Shown here: piece after piece, positions 9,300-18,360 of the stretch | How positions within the stretch are numbered: position 1 is the stretch's first letter | How the letters are laid out: every line of letters begins with the position of its first letter | Origin: Lysobacterales bacterium | Lineage (GTDB): Bacteria; Pseudomonadota; Gammaproteobacteria; Xanthomonadales; Wenzhouxiangellaceae | Length of the DNA stretch: 60,066 nt | Direction: 5' to 3' | Assembly (NCBI GenBank): GCA_002722315.1 | Contig: PBLG01000007.1 | Coordinates: forward strand, 1 to 60,066 | The notes under the pieces: generated by a model | What the model was told of the DNA's origin: nothing | Seen by the model: only the letters and a program-made list of their open reading frames with translations | Database searches by the model: none | Made by a program: the position numbers and the translations under genes

Positions 9300-11324
9300 T
9301 CAGCCCGGGACGGGGGCGAGTTCGAACCGGCAGGCATCAGGCACGTCCGGCCGCTGCAGCAGGTAGCCCTGGGCAAGGTCGCAGTCATGGGCGGCCAGGA
9401 ATTCCAGCTGGGCCGGCAATTCGACGCCTTCGGCCACCACCTCCAGCCCCAGCCGGTGCCCGAGTGCGATCATCGCGGCCACGAGGTCACGCTGGCGCGG
9501 ATTATCCAGGACGCCGGCAAGGAATTCCCGGTCCAGCTTGATGCTGTCGACCGGCAGCTTGATCAGGTTGGCCAGGCTGCTGTAGCCGGTGCCGAAATCG
9601 TCCAGGGCCACCCTGACGCCCACCTTGTGCAGCGCGGCGATCTGTCGGGTTGCGTGCGGCAGATCGCGCAGCGCGGTGTTCTCGGTAATCTCCAGATCCA
9701 GCCGGTCCGGCGCCACGCCGAACCGACTGCATGCATCCATCACCTCATCCACCAGGTCGTCGTGCTGGAAGCGACGTGCGCTGACGTTGACCGCGACCTT
9801 CAGGCGGGTCTTGCCCTGGCGACTCCATTCCGCGAGCTGCTCCAGCGCCGACTCCAGCGCGAAAGACTCCAGCGCATCGAGCACACCGATGGTGGCCGCC
9901 TGGTCCAGGAAAGCCGCGGGACGCAGCACCCCGCGCTCGGGGTGGCGCCATCGCAACAAGGCCTCGAAGCCCACGACGCGCGCATCGGCCACCGCCATGA
10001 TGGGCTGGTAATACAGCTCGAACTGCGCCTCTGAAAGCCCGCGGCGCAGCTCGCTTTCGAAGCGGAGCGCCGCCTCCACTTCACCATGAGCGCGCGCCTC
10101 GAGTTGCTGGTAGAGCGTGACGTCGCGGCCGATCTGGGCCGACTGCACCAGCGCGTGCTGGCTGTGCTGAAGCAACAGTTCCGGCTCGCGCGCATCGTCG
10201 GGAAAAACGCTGACGCCGGCGCAGAAAGTGACGAAGATCTCCTGCTCTTCGAGCGGCACCGGCCGAATCGCGGTGGCCAGGAGGCTTTCGGTCCACGCAC
10301 AGATCTTGTCGGGATCATCGAGCGTCGGACGCACGATCACGAAATCGCGGTCGCTGACCCGACCCAGGGCGCATCGCTGACCGATCGCTTCGTGCACCCG
10401 CAGCGAAACGTCGCGCATGATGCGCTCGGTACGCTGCCAGCCCAGCGCGCGATTGAGCATCGTGAATCGGTTCATCCCCAACGACACCACCGCGATGCGC
10501 CGCTCGCCGGTCTGATCGATCATCTCGGCAATCTGGTCGATCAGCATTTCCCTGTTGGGCAGGCCGGTCGTCGCATCGTGCAGCCGAACGTGTTCCAGTT
10601 CGCTATGCGCCCTGCGCGCTCTCTGCTGCTGCAGTTCCAGGAGCCAGACCACGATGCCCAGTGCGATGACCGACTGGAACAGGAAATCGATCAGGCCGAC
10701 GTAGCTGAAGTAGAACGGTGGCGGATACCCCGCGCCCTGGGCCAGGTTGAGGCCGACCACGTGGAGCATCTGCAGTCCGAACAGGCAGAAGCCGATGGCG
10801 CCTATCCGTGCACCCACCATCGGCGCGCTGCGCTGCGCGCGCCACAGCAATACGCCGGCGGTCAGGAACGCCAGCCCGGTCAGGAGATAGCGAAGTTCGA
10901 CGCGAAGCAGGGTCCGGAGATCGGCGGCCAGCGGATCGAACGACCCGATCACGGCCGACACGATGCCGAACATTGCTGCCGCGCCGACCAGCGTCAGTTC
11001 CAGGCGCCGAGTCACCGTACGCTGGTGCACTGCCTCCCAGGTACCGATCATCAGCCAGACCACGTGCGGGTAAGCCGCGCCCAGCGAGATGCCCGAGGCC
11101 AGAAAGCGGGCGAACTCGTAGCCGGGACCGCGCCAGTAGAGCCCCAGTGCGGCGGCCGATGCACCAAGGTACATTGCCAGCGCAAGCGAACTGCAGGCCC
11201 AGTGGTGCAGAAACGCGTGACGAAACGTATGGAAGAAATACAACAGGAGTCCGGCCAGCACCATCGCGGCAGCGCTCTGCACGATCTGGATCGCGATCAC
11301 GATTTCCGCCGGGTGAAGGTCCAT
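9300..11324 (-). CDS. membrane EAL phosphodiesterase with degenerate GGDEF
   Basis: A 674-residue cyclic-di-GMP signalling protein. The first about 225 residues form seven or so membrane helices, a likely sensor. A GGDEF-like domain (about 245-400) begins with LHDATTGLPNREMLIDQI, but its active-site loop reads SDRDF instead of GG[D/E]EF. It is therefore probably not a cyclase and may act as a GTP-binding regulatory module. The C-terminal EAL domain (about 420-670) keeps its catalytic signatures: FEALLRW, ITENTALRD, LDDFGTGYSS, IKLDREF and VVAEGVE. The likely activity is c-di-GMP hydrolysis. The gene is convergent with cca and shares a zero-length intergenic gap with it. Confidence 0.93.
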   Translation of the reverse strand: MDLHPAEIVIAIQIVQSAAAMVLAGLLLYFFHTFRHAFLHHWACSSLALAMYLGASAAALGLYWRGPGYEFARFLASGISLGAAYPHVVWLMIGTWEAVHQRTVTRRLELTLVGAAAMFGIVSAVIGSFDPLAADLRTLLRVELRYLLTGLAFLTAGVLLWRAQRSAPMVGARIGAIGFCLFGLQMLHVVGLNLAQGAGYPPPFYFSYVGLIDFLFQSVIALGIVVWLLELQQQRARRAHSELEHVRLHDATTGLPNREMLIDQIAEMIDQTGERRIAVVSLGMNRFTMLNRALGWQRTERIMRDVSLRVHEAIGQRCALGRVSDRDFVIVRPTLDDPDKICAWTESLLATAIRPVPLEEQEIFVTFCAGVSVFPDDAREPELLLQHSQHALVQSAQIGRDVTLYQQLEARAHGEVEAALRFESELRRGLSEAQFELYYQPIMAVADARVVGFEALLRWRHPERGVLRPAAFLDQAATIGVLDALESFALESALEQLAEWSRQGKTRLKVAVNVSARRFQHDDLVDEVMDACSRFGVAPDRLDLEITENTALRDLPHATRQIAALHKVGVRVALDDFGTGYSSLANLIKLPVDSIKLDREFLAGVLDNPRQRDLVAAMIALGHRLGLEVVAEGVELPAQLEFLAAHDCDLAQGYLLQRPDVPDACRFELAPVPG

Positions 11325-11449
11325 TGCCGGATGACTCGAATGTTGTCAGGAATCCGAGCATACACTGCGATGCGCCGGGAATCACCTGTAAAAGGTCACC
11401 CGCACCGTGCCCGAACCGAGGAAGATGGCCTCGCGGAAGGATGCTCGGT

Positions 11450-14239
11450 TCAGCTCGTCTCGCCGCGCCGCCGGAACTCGAGCCGAAGCCAGAAAGTGGT
11501 CCCCAGCGCCCGGTAGGTTCCGAGATCGGTGTTGGCCTCGTCGGCGTTGGCAAGAAACGGCGGCGCGATGTCGGTGAGGTTCTCGACTCCGCCCGAAACC
11601 CGCCAGCGCGGTGAGGGCCGCCACGCCATGTCGATGTCGTGATAGATCACCGGCCCGGCCCGGTTGACGGTGCCCGGAAACACCTCGCCGCCGCGCTCGC
11701 GCACCACGCCTGTCCAGTGCGCCTGGTAGCCGAGCGTCCAGTCTCCGCGCGTCCAGTCCAGGCGGTAGCTGGCCCGCCATTCCGGAATGGCGCCGAAGTT
11801 GTCCTGGTCGAATTCCCCGGCGCCGAACAGCGGCGCCGCGCCGGGGAACGCGACCAGGTCCCGCTCCAGCACGTGGCTGACCATCAGGCGATGATCGTAG
11901 CTGGCCGAATCGCCGACGACCTGCAGGTCCAGTGCCAGGTCGAGGCCGCGCGCGGTTTCCAGCGCGATGTTCTGCAGCCGGGCCTCGACCGCGCGGATGC
12001 CGCCGCCGGGCTCGCGCTGGATCGCGTCGCAGAATTCTGCCGCGCCGGTTGCCAGGCACTGCTCCAGGATGGTGTTGGCGCCGAGTGCGCCGATGCCGTC
12101 GCTGATCTCGATGTCGTAATAGTCCAGCGCAAGCCCGAACCCGGCCAGGGCGGGCGGCTGCCAGCTCAGCCCGACGGTCACGATATCGGCGGTCTCGGGC
12201 GACAGGTTCGGATTGCCGCCGGACAACTCGGGTGTTTCCTCTCCCGTCTGGGAAAAACTGCCGTTGGCCGGTACGCCCTGGTCGATGCAGCGCTGAATCT
12301 CGACCGGATCGAGCACGGAAAAATCGCTGCACGGATCCATCACGATCGGGTTCGACTGGCTCTGCGCGCCGAACAGCTCGCCCACGTTGGGCGCCCGGAA
12401 CGCCTCGGACCAGGCGCCGCGGAAGCTCAGTTGGTCGAACGGCTGCCAGCCCAGCCCCACCTCGAACACCGACTCGGTGCCGAAGTTGGAAAAATCCACC
12501 AGCCGCGCACCCAGGTCCAGGTCCATCGTCTGCGCCAACGGCGCGCCGGCCAGCAGCGGCACTCCAAGCTCGAGATACACCTCGCGACTCTCGAATCGTC
12601 CGCGAGTGAGCTCGCGCGCATTGCCGGTGGTGTTGCCGGCCCGGGTCTGCGGGTCGGGCCTGTCGACGCCGCGCTCCTCGCGCCACTCGAATCCGGTGGC
12701 GGCCGCCACCGGACCCGCCGGCGCCATCAACAGGTCGCCGGTGATATTGAAGTCGAACACGGTCTGCTCGTTGAACCCGGAATCGTCGAGCTGCGCGCCG
12801 ACGTAAGCGAGCATTTCCGGTGTGATGCTGCCGGGGCCGCCGAACAGGTTCAGCGGCACGCAACCGGACACCGGAACCGCAGGGGTGCCGCATCTGGCCA
12901 CCCCCGATGAATCCCGGAACGACGGCCCCAGGGCTGCCCGGAGCCGGTCGTCGAGCAGGTCGCCGGTCTTGCGCTGGTCGGTTTCGTTGCGGCCGTGGCT
13001 GAAGGCCGCGTCCCAGAACCAGGCGCCGGCCTGGCCGTCCGCGCCGAACACTAAGCGCCAGGCCTCGTTGTCCTGGCTGAACGTTCGCGGGCCCGCCTCG
13101 ACGAGGCGACGACGAACGTCGGTCAGCGTTTCACCGAAGGGGTTGAACAGGTTGCCGGCATCCACCACCACGCCCTCCTCGCGGGTGGTGAAAAACGGAA
13201 GCGGCGCCAGCTGCTGGCTTGACCGTCGGCGGTGCATCAAAGCTTCGGCATGCAGCCTCAGCGCCGGCGAGAATCGCCAGTGACCGCGACCGAAGGCGGT
13301 CAGCCGCTCAGAGGCCTGGAGCAGGTCCTCGAACGGGTTGAAGTTGAACCGGTCGGTGTCCGGACCGGCATCGACGAACGGGCGGAAGTCGCCAGGGTCG
13401 GTGCCGTCGCGGCCGTCGATCAGGGTCAGCCGGCCGATCGACGTCCTGAACTGACCCGACGGCGGCGCCGAAGAACCGTCGAACACGATCCGGTTTTCCG
13501 GTCCGGAGAATGAAAGCCGCTGGCGCGAGAAACTCCGGTCGCCCTTGCTCACCGAGGGCTGGTCGGTGTAATCCAGCCCGGTCACGAAACCGCCGCGATC
13601 GAACGTGCGGCCCGCCACCGCGCTGAAGGTGAACGTCTCGGCGTCACCGCGGCTGGTCACCCGCCCCTGGGCGGACAAATCGACGCCGTCGAAGGCGTCG
13701 CGGGTGATGATGTTGATGACGCCAGCCAGCGCGTCGGCGCCATATTCCACCGATGCGCCGGACTTGAAGACCTCGACTCGCTCGATCATGGCCAGCGGCA
13801 GCATGCCGAGATCGACGACCCCGCTGGCGCCGTTGCCGCCGGGCACGAATCGACGTCCGTTGACCAGCACCAGCGTGCGCTCGGGACCGAGACCGCGCAG
13901 CTCCACCGTTTCGATGCCGCGCGACAGCCCGCCGCCCTCGCCGCGAAGACTGGTCCGGGTATTGAGCGGCGAGCCGCTGGTGAACGTCAACTGCTGCAGG
14001 ATGTCGCCCAGCCGCTGCTCGCCGCTGGCCAGCAATTCCTCGCGCGATATCAGGGTCAGCGGCCAGGCCCCGGCGCCGACGAAACCCCTCAGGCGCGTAC
14101 CGGTCACGGCGACCGGGACAAGTTCCCGGGCGGCGTCCTGCGAGCTTTCGGGCTGCGCAAAGCCCGACTGCGGCAACGCGGCGAGCACCACGAGCGTCAG
14201 CACGCCGGCACCAGACGCCATCGCTCCGGCCAGCTTCAT
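11450..14239 (-). CDS. TonB-dependent outer-membrane receptor
   Basis: A 929-residue outer-membrane transporter. It has a signal peptide (about 1-29), then a possible TonB-box region around ELVPVAVTGTRL, a plug domain (about 45-165, including VELRGLGPERTLVLVNGRR and VEYGADALAGVINIITRD), and a long beta-barrel. Patterns such as EAFRAPNVGELFG and PNLSPETADIVTVGLSWQPP are typical of barrel strands in this family. The substrate cannot be assigned. The start ATG follows the purH stop with no gap (TGAATG), so the gene may be translated by coupling to purH, an unusual location for a receptor. Confidence 0.94.
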   Translation of the reverse strand: MKLAGAMASGAGVLTLVVLAALPQSGFAQPESSQDAARELVPVAVTGTRLRGFVGAGAWPLTLISREELLASGEQRLGDILQQLTFTSGSPLNTRTSLRGEGGGLSRGIETVELRGLGPERTLVLVNGRRFVPGGNGASGVVDLGMLPLAMIERVEVFKSGASVEYGADALAGVINIITRDAFDGVDLSAQGRVTSRGDAETFTFSAVAGRTFDRGGFVTGLDYTDQPSVSKGDRSFSRQRLSFSGPENRIVFDGSSAPPSGQFRTSIGRLTLIDGRDGTDPGDFRPFVDAGPDTDRFNFNPFEDLLQASERLTAFGRGHWRFSPALRLHAEALMHRRRSSQQLAPLPFFTTREEGVVVDAGNLFNPFGETLTDVRRRLVEAGPRTFSQDNEAWRLVFGADGQAGAWFWDAAFSHGRNETDQRKTGDLLDDRLRAALGPSFRDSSGVARCGTPAVPVSGCVPLNLFGGPGSITPEMLAYVGAQLDDSGFNEQTVFDFNITGDLLMAPAGPVAAATGFEWREERGVDRPDPQTRAGNTTGNARELTRGRFESREVYLELGVPLLAGAPLAQTMDLDLGARLVDFSNFGTESVFEVGLGWQPFDQLSFRGAWSEAFRAPNVGELFGAQSQSNPIVMDPCSDFSVLDPVEIQRCIDQGVPANGSFSQTGEETPELSGGNPNLSPETADIVTVGLSWQPPALAGFGLALDYYDIEISDGIGALGANTILEQCLATGAAEFCDAIQREPGGGIRAVEARLQNIALETARGLDLALDLQVVGDSASYDHRLMVSHVLERDLVAFPGAAPLFGAGEFDQDNFGAIPEWRASYRLDWTRGDWTLGYQAHWTGVVRERGGEVFPGTVNRAGPVIYHDIDMAWRPSPRWRVSGGVENLTDIAPPFLANADEANTDLGTYRALGTTFWLRLEFRRRGETS

Positions 14240-15793
14240 TCAGTGCCTGAAATGGCGGCGTCCGGTGAACACCATGGCGATGCCGTGCCGGTTGGCCGCG
14301 TCGATCACCTCGCGGTCGCGCTTCGAGCCGCCGGGCTGGATGACGGCCCGCACCCCGGCCGCGGCGGCGGTTTCGAGGCCGTCGGCGAAGGGAAAGAAAG
14401 CATCCGACGCCATGCACGCGCCGGCCAGGTCGAACCGCTGGTCGGCGGCTTTCATGACCGCGATTCGCGAGGCGTCGACGCGGCTCATCTGCCCGGCGCC
14501 GATTCCCAGCGTCGCCTCGTCGCGCGCCAGTACGATGGCATTGGACCTGACCATGGCCACGCAGGCCCAGGCGAACTCGAGATCGCGCCACTCGCCCTCG
14601 TCGGGCTCGCGCTCGGTGACCACTTCGAACGCCGTTCTTCCGGGCAGCAGGCTGTCCGGCGACTGGGCCAGCCAGCCACCGTCTATGCGACGCAGGTTGA
14701 ACTCCGCGTCCGACAGCGCCTGCGAAGGCGCGAGCAGGCGCAGGTTGCTCTTGCCGGCCAGCGCCCGGCGCGCGCCGGACTCGAATCCGGGGGCAATCAC
14801 CACTTCGGCGAACTGGCCGGCGACCGCTTCCGCGGTTTTCCCGTCCAGGGGCCGATTGAACGCGATGATGCCGCCGAATGCCGAAGTAGGGTCGGCGGCC
14901 AGCGCCTTGCGATAAGCCTCGGCAAGCGAACCGCCGCGCGCGGCGCCGCACGGGTTGGTGTGCTTGATGATGCAGCACGCCGGGGCATCGCCCAGCGATC
15001 GCACCCCGGTCCAGGCCGCGTCGGCGTCCAGCAGGTTGTTGTAGGAAAGCGGTTTGCCTTGCAGCGGCTCGGCGCCGGCCAGCCCGCCCGGCGCCGTGGC
15101 GCGCTCGACGTAGAGGCCGGCCGATTGATGCGGGTTCTCGCCATACCTGAGCGGCTGGACCCGATCCAGCGCGAGGTTGAGTCTTGGCGGCAGGCCGGTG
15201 CCGCCGCCACGCCCCGAAAGCCACTGGCTGATCTGACCGTCGTAGTTCGCGGTGTGCGCGAAGGCGCCGGTCGCCAGCGCCATCCGGGCGTCCGAATCCG
15301 GCGCCTCGGGCAAGGCCTCGATCACGCGGGGATAATCGTCCGGGTCGCAGACGACGGTGACGCGGGCATGGTTCTTGGCCGCCGCCCGCAGCATGGCCGG
15401 TCCGCCGATGTCGATGTTCTCGATGGCGTCCTCCAGCGAGCAATCCGGACGCGCAACGGTCTCGGCGAACGGGTAGAGGTTGACCGCTACAAGGTCGATC
15501 GGCGGCAGATCATGCTCGCGGGCGGTGTCCTCATCGAGGCCGGCGCGGGCCAGGATGCCGGCGTGCACCCGGGGATGCAGCGTCTTGACGCGGCCACCCA
15601 TGATTTCCGGGAATCCAGTGAAGTCGGCGACCTCGACGACCGGCACTCCGCTTTCCCGCAGCATGCGCGCCGAACCGCCTGTGGACAGGATTTCCACCCC
15701 TCGATCGGCAAGCGCCCGACCCAGCTCGACCAGGCCGCGCTTGTCCGATACGCTGATCAGCGCGCGCCGAATCCGCACCGGATGCACGCTCAC
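14240..15793 (-). CDS. purH: bifunctional AICAR formyltransferase / IMP cyclohydrolase
   Basis: Catalyses the last two steps of de novo purine synthesis, AICAR to FAICAR to IMP. The 517 residues match the usual length. The N-terminal cyclohydrolase domain has ALISVSDKRGLVELGRAL and STGGSARMLRESGVPV. The C-terminal transformylase domain has CIIKHTNPCGAARG (the catalytic Lys-His pair), RYGENPHQSAGLY and DAFFPFADGLETAAAAGV. It starts with GTG at 15793, overlapping the upstream fis-like stop by four bases. The fis-purH neighbourhood is common in gammaproteobacteria, here without purD or dusB alongside. Confidence 0.96.
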   Translation of the reverse strand: MSVHPVRIRRALISVSDKRGLVELGRALADRGVEILSTGGSARMLRESGVPVVEVADFTGFPEIMGGRVKTLHPRVHAGILARAGLDEDTAREHDLPPIDLVAVNLYPFAETVARPDCSLEDAIENIDIGGPAMLRAAAKNHARVTVVCDPDDYPRVIEALPEAPDSDARMALATGAFAHTANYDGQISQWLSGRGGGTGLPPRLNLALDRVQPLRYGENPHQSAGLYVERATAPGGLAGAEPLQGKPLSYNNLLDADAAWTGVRSLGDAPACCIIKHTNPCGAARGGSLAEAYRKALAADPTSAFGGIIAFNRPLDGKTAEAVAGQFAEVVIAPGFESGARRALAGKSNLRLLAPSQALSDAEFNLRRIDGGWLAQSPDSLLPGRTAFEVVTEREPDEGEWRDLEFAWACVAMVRSNAIVLARDEATLGIGAGQMSRVDASRIAVMKAADQRFDLAGACMASDAFFPFADGLETAAAAGVRAVIQPGGSKRDREVIDAANRHGIAMVFTGRRHFRH

Positions 15794-16041
15794 AATCCGT
15801 AGCGCCGAATGCGGTTCCTGAGCGTCGATCGCGTCATTCCCAGAATCGCCGCAGCCCGGGACTGATTGCCGCCGGTATGCTCCAGAACGGTCTCGATCAG
15901 AGGCACTTCGACCTCGCGCATGATGCGTTCGTGCAGGTTATCGGGCGGGGTATGGCCCATGTCGTCGAGGTATTGCGCGACCGCGCGCGAAACAACATCC
16001 TTGAGGCACGTCGAAGACGCTTCAGATTCCAGATCGGGCAT
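15790..16041 (-). CDS. Fis-family DNA-binding protein
   Basis: An 83-residue protein, slightly shorter than typical Fis (about 98). The C-terminal helix-turn-helix is clear: LIETVLEHTGGNQSRAAAILGM followed by TRSTLRNRIRRYGL. Fis bends DNA and regulates many promoters; the family also covers NtrC-type C-termini, but the small size and linkage to purH favour Fis. I chose the ATG at 16041, because upstream codons in the same frame are a proline/arginine-rich read-through of intergenic sequence. Its TGA overlaps the purH GTG. Confidence 0.9.
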   Translation of the reverse strand: MPDLESEASSTCLKDVVSRAVAQYLDDMGHTPPDNLHERIMREVEVPLIETVLEHTGGNQSRAAAILGMTRSTLRNRIRRYGL

Positions 16042-16169
16042 TGCATGAACCAAAGATTGAACGAGATGCCGGCAACGACTGGCTGCGCAGCATGGCATCC
16101 GGGAATAGTCGAAGTCAGCACATGAATTTAGCACATCGGCGCCGACCAACCAGTGCCGATTCGATCGAT

Positions 16170-16961
16170 TCAGTAATAAAAAGTCATGCTGAAGCCGGAA
16201 GGCCTGGAGGATTCGACCGCCATCTCCAGAACCACCGGGAGCCGGACATCGGGCGCGAGGCCGTCGTCGAGGTCGGCGTCGTCGGACAGGTAGTCGCTCG
16301 GGGCGAGGCGTTTTCGAGCCACCGTCTGCTGACTCGCGTCGAAAAGTTTGAGTTCGATGTTCGGCCACGGCACCGTGCGCCCGGAGCGATTCACCAGCAC
16401 GGCACTGATCACGAAGGCGTCGTTGAGCGAAGGGTGCGGATGCATGTCGCGCGAGACCAGCTGCACGGCATCACCGGCCGCCGGCAGCGCGGCCTCGCCC
16501 AGCCCCAGCACCGCCGGGTCCAGCCGCCATTCTTCCGGGCCGACGAACTGAAGGACAAGGCCGGCGGCCAGGATCAATCCCAGTACCGGCCAGACCAACC
16601 GCATCCAGCCCGGAGCGGGTTCGGGCTCCAGGTCGAGTCGAAGCACCGGTCCGCGGTTGTCGGCCGGCACCTCCGCCGCGTCGGTCGTCGCGCCGGAATC
16701 GATGATCTGTTCCTGCTCGACGTGCGGCTGCAGCATGGGCGGCATGCCGCTCGGCGCGATGGGCTTGGTGGATTCGTCGGGAAAGGCCGGATACAGATTG
16801 GCCAGCGCATTCAAGGTGCGCCCGCAGCTGCCGCAACGGACCATGCCGCCGGCCTGACCGAGGTCGGCAAAGCGCACGGGCAGCACCGCACGACAATGCT
16901 CGCAGCGGGTGAACACCCGATCCTGTTGGCCGTCCGCGCTCCGGCTGGGCGTCTTTTGCAT
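16170..16961 (-). CDS. zinc-ribbon and DUF3426 membrane protein
   Basis: A 263-residue protein. The N-terminal MJ0042-type zinc ribbon has CEHC (residues 20-23) and CGSC (43-46), four metal-binding cysteines. A low-complexity acidic linker follows. One membrane helix lies at about residues 123-142 (LVWPVLGLILAAGLVLQFVG), then a periplasmic DUF3426 domain (beta-rich, with VISAVLVNRSGRTVPWPNIELKLFD). This gene commonly sits next to prmA, dusB and fis in gammaproteobacteria. The start is two bases after the preceding stop. Its role is unknown. Confidence 0.88.
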   Translation of the reverse strand: MQKTPSRSADGQQDRVFTRCEHCRAVLPVRFADLGQAGGMVRCGSCGRTLNALANLYPAFPDESTKPIAPSGMPPMLQPHVEQEQIIDSGATTDAAEVPADNRGPVLRLDLEPEPAPGWMRLVWPVLGLILAAGLVLQFVGPEEWRLDPAVLGLGEAALPAAGDAVQLVSRDMHPHPSLNDAFVISAVLVNRSGRTVPWPNIELKLFDASQQTVARKRLAPSDYLSDDADLDDGLAPDVRLPVVLEMAVESSRPSGFSMTFYY

Positions 16962-16963
16962 CG

Positions 16964-17575
16964 CTATCCGGAATCGGTCAGTCGGCGGTGCCGCGCAAGC
17001 TCGGACGCCAGCTCCTGGTCCAGCGACTCGAGGCGCTGGTCGATCTCGTCGAGTCTTCGATTCAGCTCTCGGATGCCGGCGCGCGCCTCGTCGATGCGCT
17101 CGACCAGGTATTCGGGCACCGGCTCGCCGGAACGCTCGAGTTCGGCAGCCTGGCGCACCGTCGCGACAAACCTGGAACGGCTCTGATCGATCAGGGATTC
17201 GACCGAGCTCCGTTCGGACATGACCGTCTCGCGGCGCGTCGCTATCGTTCGCCGAACGTCTTCCTCGGTCGGATACGCCGCCAGGAACAGACGATCCTGC
17301 TGGGCCTGGATTCTCTCCTGCTCGGCCTGCTCTCGCTGCTCCTCGCGCTGGGACTCGAGCTCGGCCAACTCGTCTGCGGTCTTGACGCGGTCGACGCGCT
17401 CGGCCAGCAGCCCGTCACGAGTCAGCCTGTCGTGAGCGTCGCTGGCGCGCTCGGGCGGCAGCGTCTGGCTGTAGTGGACCTCGCCGTTTTCGTCGACCCA
17501 CTTGTAGACGTCCTGGGCCACCGCCCAGGTCGATAGCGATGCCATCAGCAGGATTGTCAAGACAAGATTCTTCAT
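16964..17575 (-). CDS. DUF4124 domain periplasmic protein with coiled coil
   Basis: A 203-residue exported protein. A signal peptide (residues 1-20, cleaved after AVA) is followed by a DUF4124 motif, DVYKWVDENGEVHYSQTLPP, typical of gammaproteobacterial envelope proteins. The rest is a long charged helical region rich in Glu, Arg and Gln (about 70-200), predicted coiled coil. I chose the ATG at 17575, which gives the signal peptide; the longer frame starts 37 codons earlier without one. The gene lies 31 bases downstream of pyrE and two bases before the zinc-ribbon gene. The function is unknown. Confidence 0.85.
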   Translation of the reverse strand: MKNLVLTILLMASLSTWAVAQDVYKWVDENGEVHYSQTLPPERASDAHDRLTRDGLLAERVDRVKTADELAELESQREEQREQAEQERIQAQQDRLFLAAYPTEEDVRRTIATRRETVMSERSSVESLIDQSRSRFVATVRQAAELERSGEPVPEYLVERIDEARAGIRELNRRLDEIDQRLESLDQELASELARHRRLTDSG

Positions 17576-17606
17576 GGCGCAGGATTCTTCATGCAGCGAC
17601 CCCCCT

Positions 17607-18275
17607 TCACGCACCGTATCGCGTTCGATACTCAAGCATATCAGACAGCGATTCGGGCCCTGCTTTCGGCCCCGAATCCGAGCCATCTCCTTCCAGCGTG
17701 GTTATCAGGTCGTCGAGACTTGCAACGGCGACCACGGATACACCGGTTCTCTCGATGTCGGACCGCGCCGAGCCATCACCGGTTCCGCGTTCCTGGCGAT
17801 CCAGTCCGACGACCAGCGCGCTGACTCGAGCGCCGGCCTGCTCGATCAGGCGACTGGCGGCGGTGAACGCCGTACCTGCCGAGATCACGTCGTCGACCAC
17901 CAGCACCTTTCCGGCCACCGGCGCCCCGACCAGGCGCCCGCCCTCGCCGTGGTCCTTGGCTTCCTTGCGGTCGTAGGCCACCGGCACATTGATGCCGTGG
18001 CGTCTGTAAAGGCTTATCGCAACGCTGGTGGCCAGCGGAATGCCCTTGTAGGCGGGGCCGAAGACAAGGTCGAATTCAAGGCCGGAATCGGTCATTGCAG
18101 CGACGATCGCATCGGCGTAGCAATCGGCCACCGAGGCAATGTGACGCCCATCGCAGAAGGCGCCCGCGTTGAAGAAGTATGGGCTCATCCTGCCCGACTT
18201 CAGCTCGAACCGGCCGAGCTTGAGGGCACCCGCCGAGCGCGCCAGCTCGATGAATTCGCGTGTCCATTCTTTCAT
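17607..18275 (-). CDS. pyrE: orotate phosphoribosyltransferase
   Basis: Joins orotate to PRPP, forming OMP in pyrimidine synthesis; 222 residues, the usual length. Diagnostic features are LKLGRFELKSGRMSPYFFNAG near the N-terminus, FGPAYKGIPLA, the flexible catalytic loop containing YDRKEAKDHGEGG, and the PRPP-binding signature VLVVDDVISAGTA. It is the first gene of a long minus-strand run reaching the TonB receptor. The 85-base gap before it holds the divergent promoters of pyrE and xthA. Confidence 0.95.
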   Translation of the reverse strand: MKEWTREFIELARSAGALKLGRFELKSGRMSPYFFNAGAFCDGRHIASVADCYADAIVAAMTDSGLEFDLVFGPAYKGIPLATSVAISLYRRHGINVPVAYDRKEAKDHGEGGRLVGAPVAGKVLVVDDVISAGTAFTAASRLIEQAGARVSALVVGLDRQERGTGDGSARSDIERTGVSVVAVASLDDLITTLEGDGSDSGPKAGPESLSDMLEYRTRYGA

Positions 18276-18360
18276 GATCGAAAGTCTACCGGGTTTTTGT
18301 TCGGAGGTTCCCGCGCCAAACCGCTACCATTGGCGGCGACTTCACAAAACAGACCCGCCA

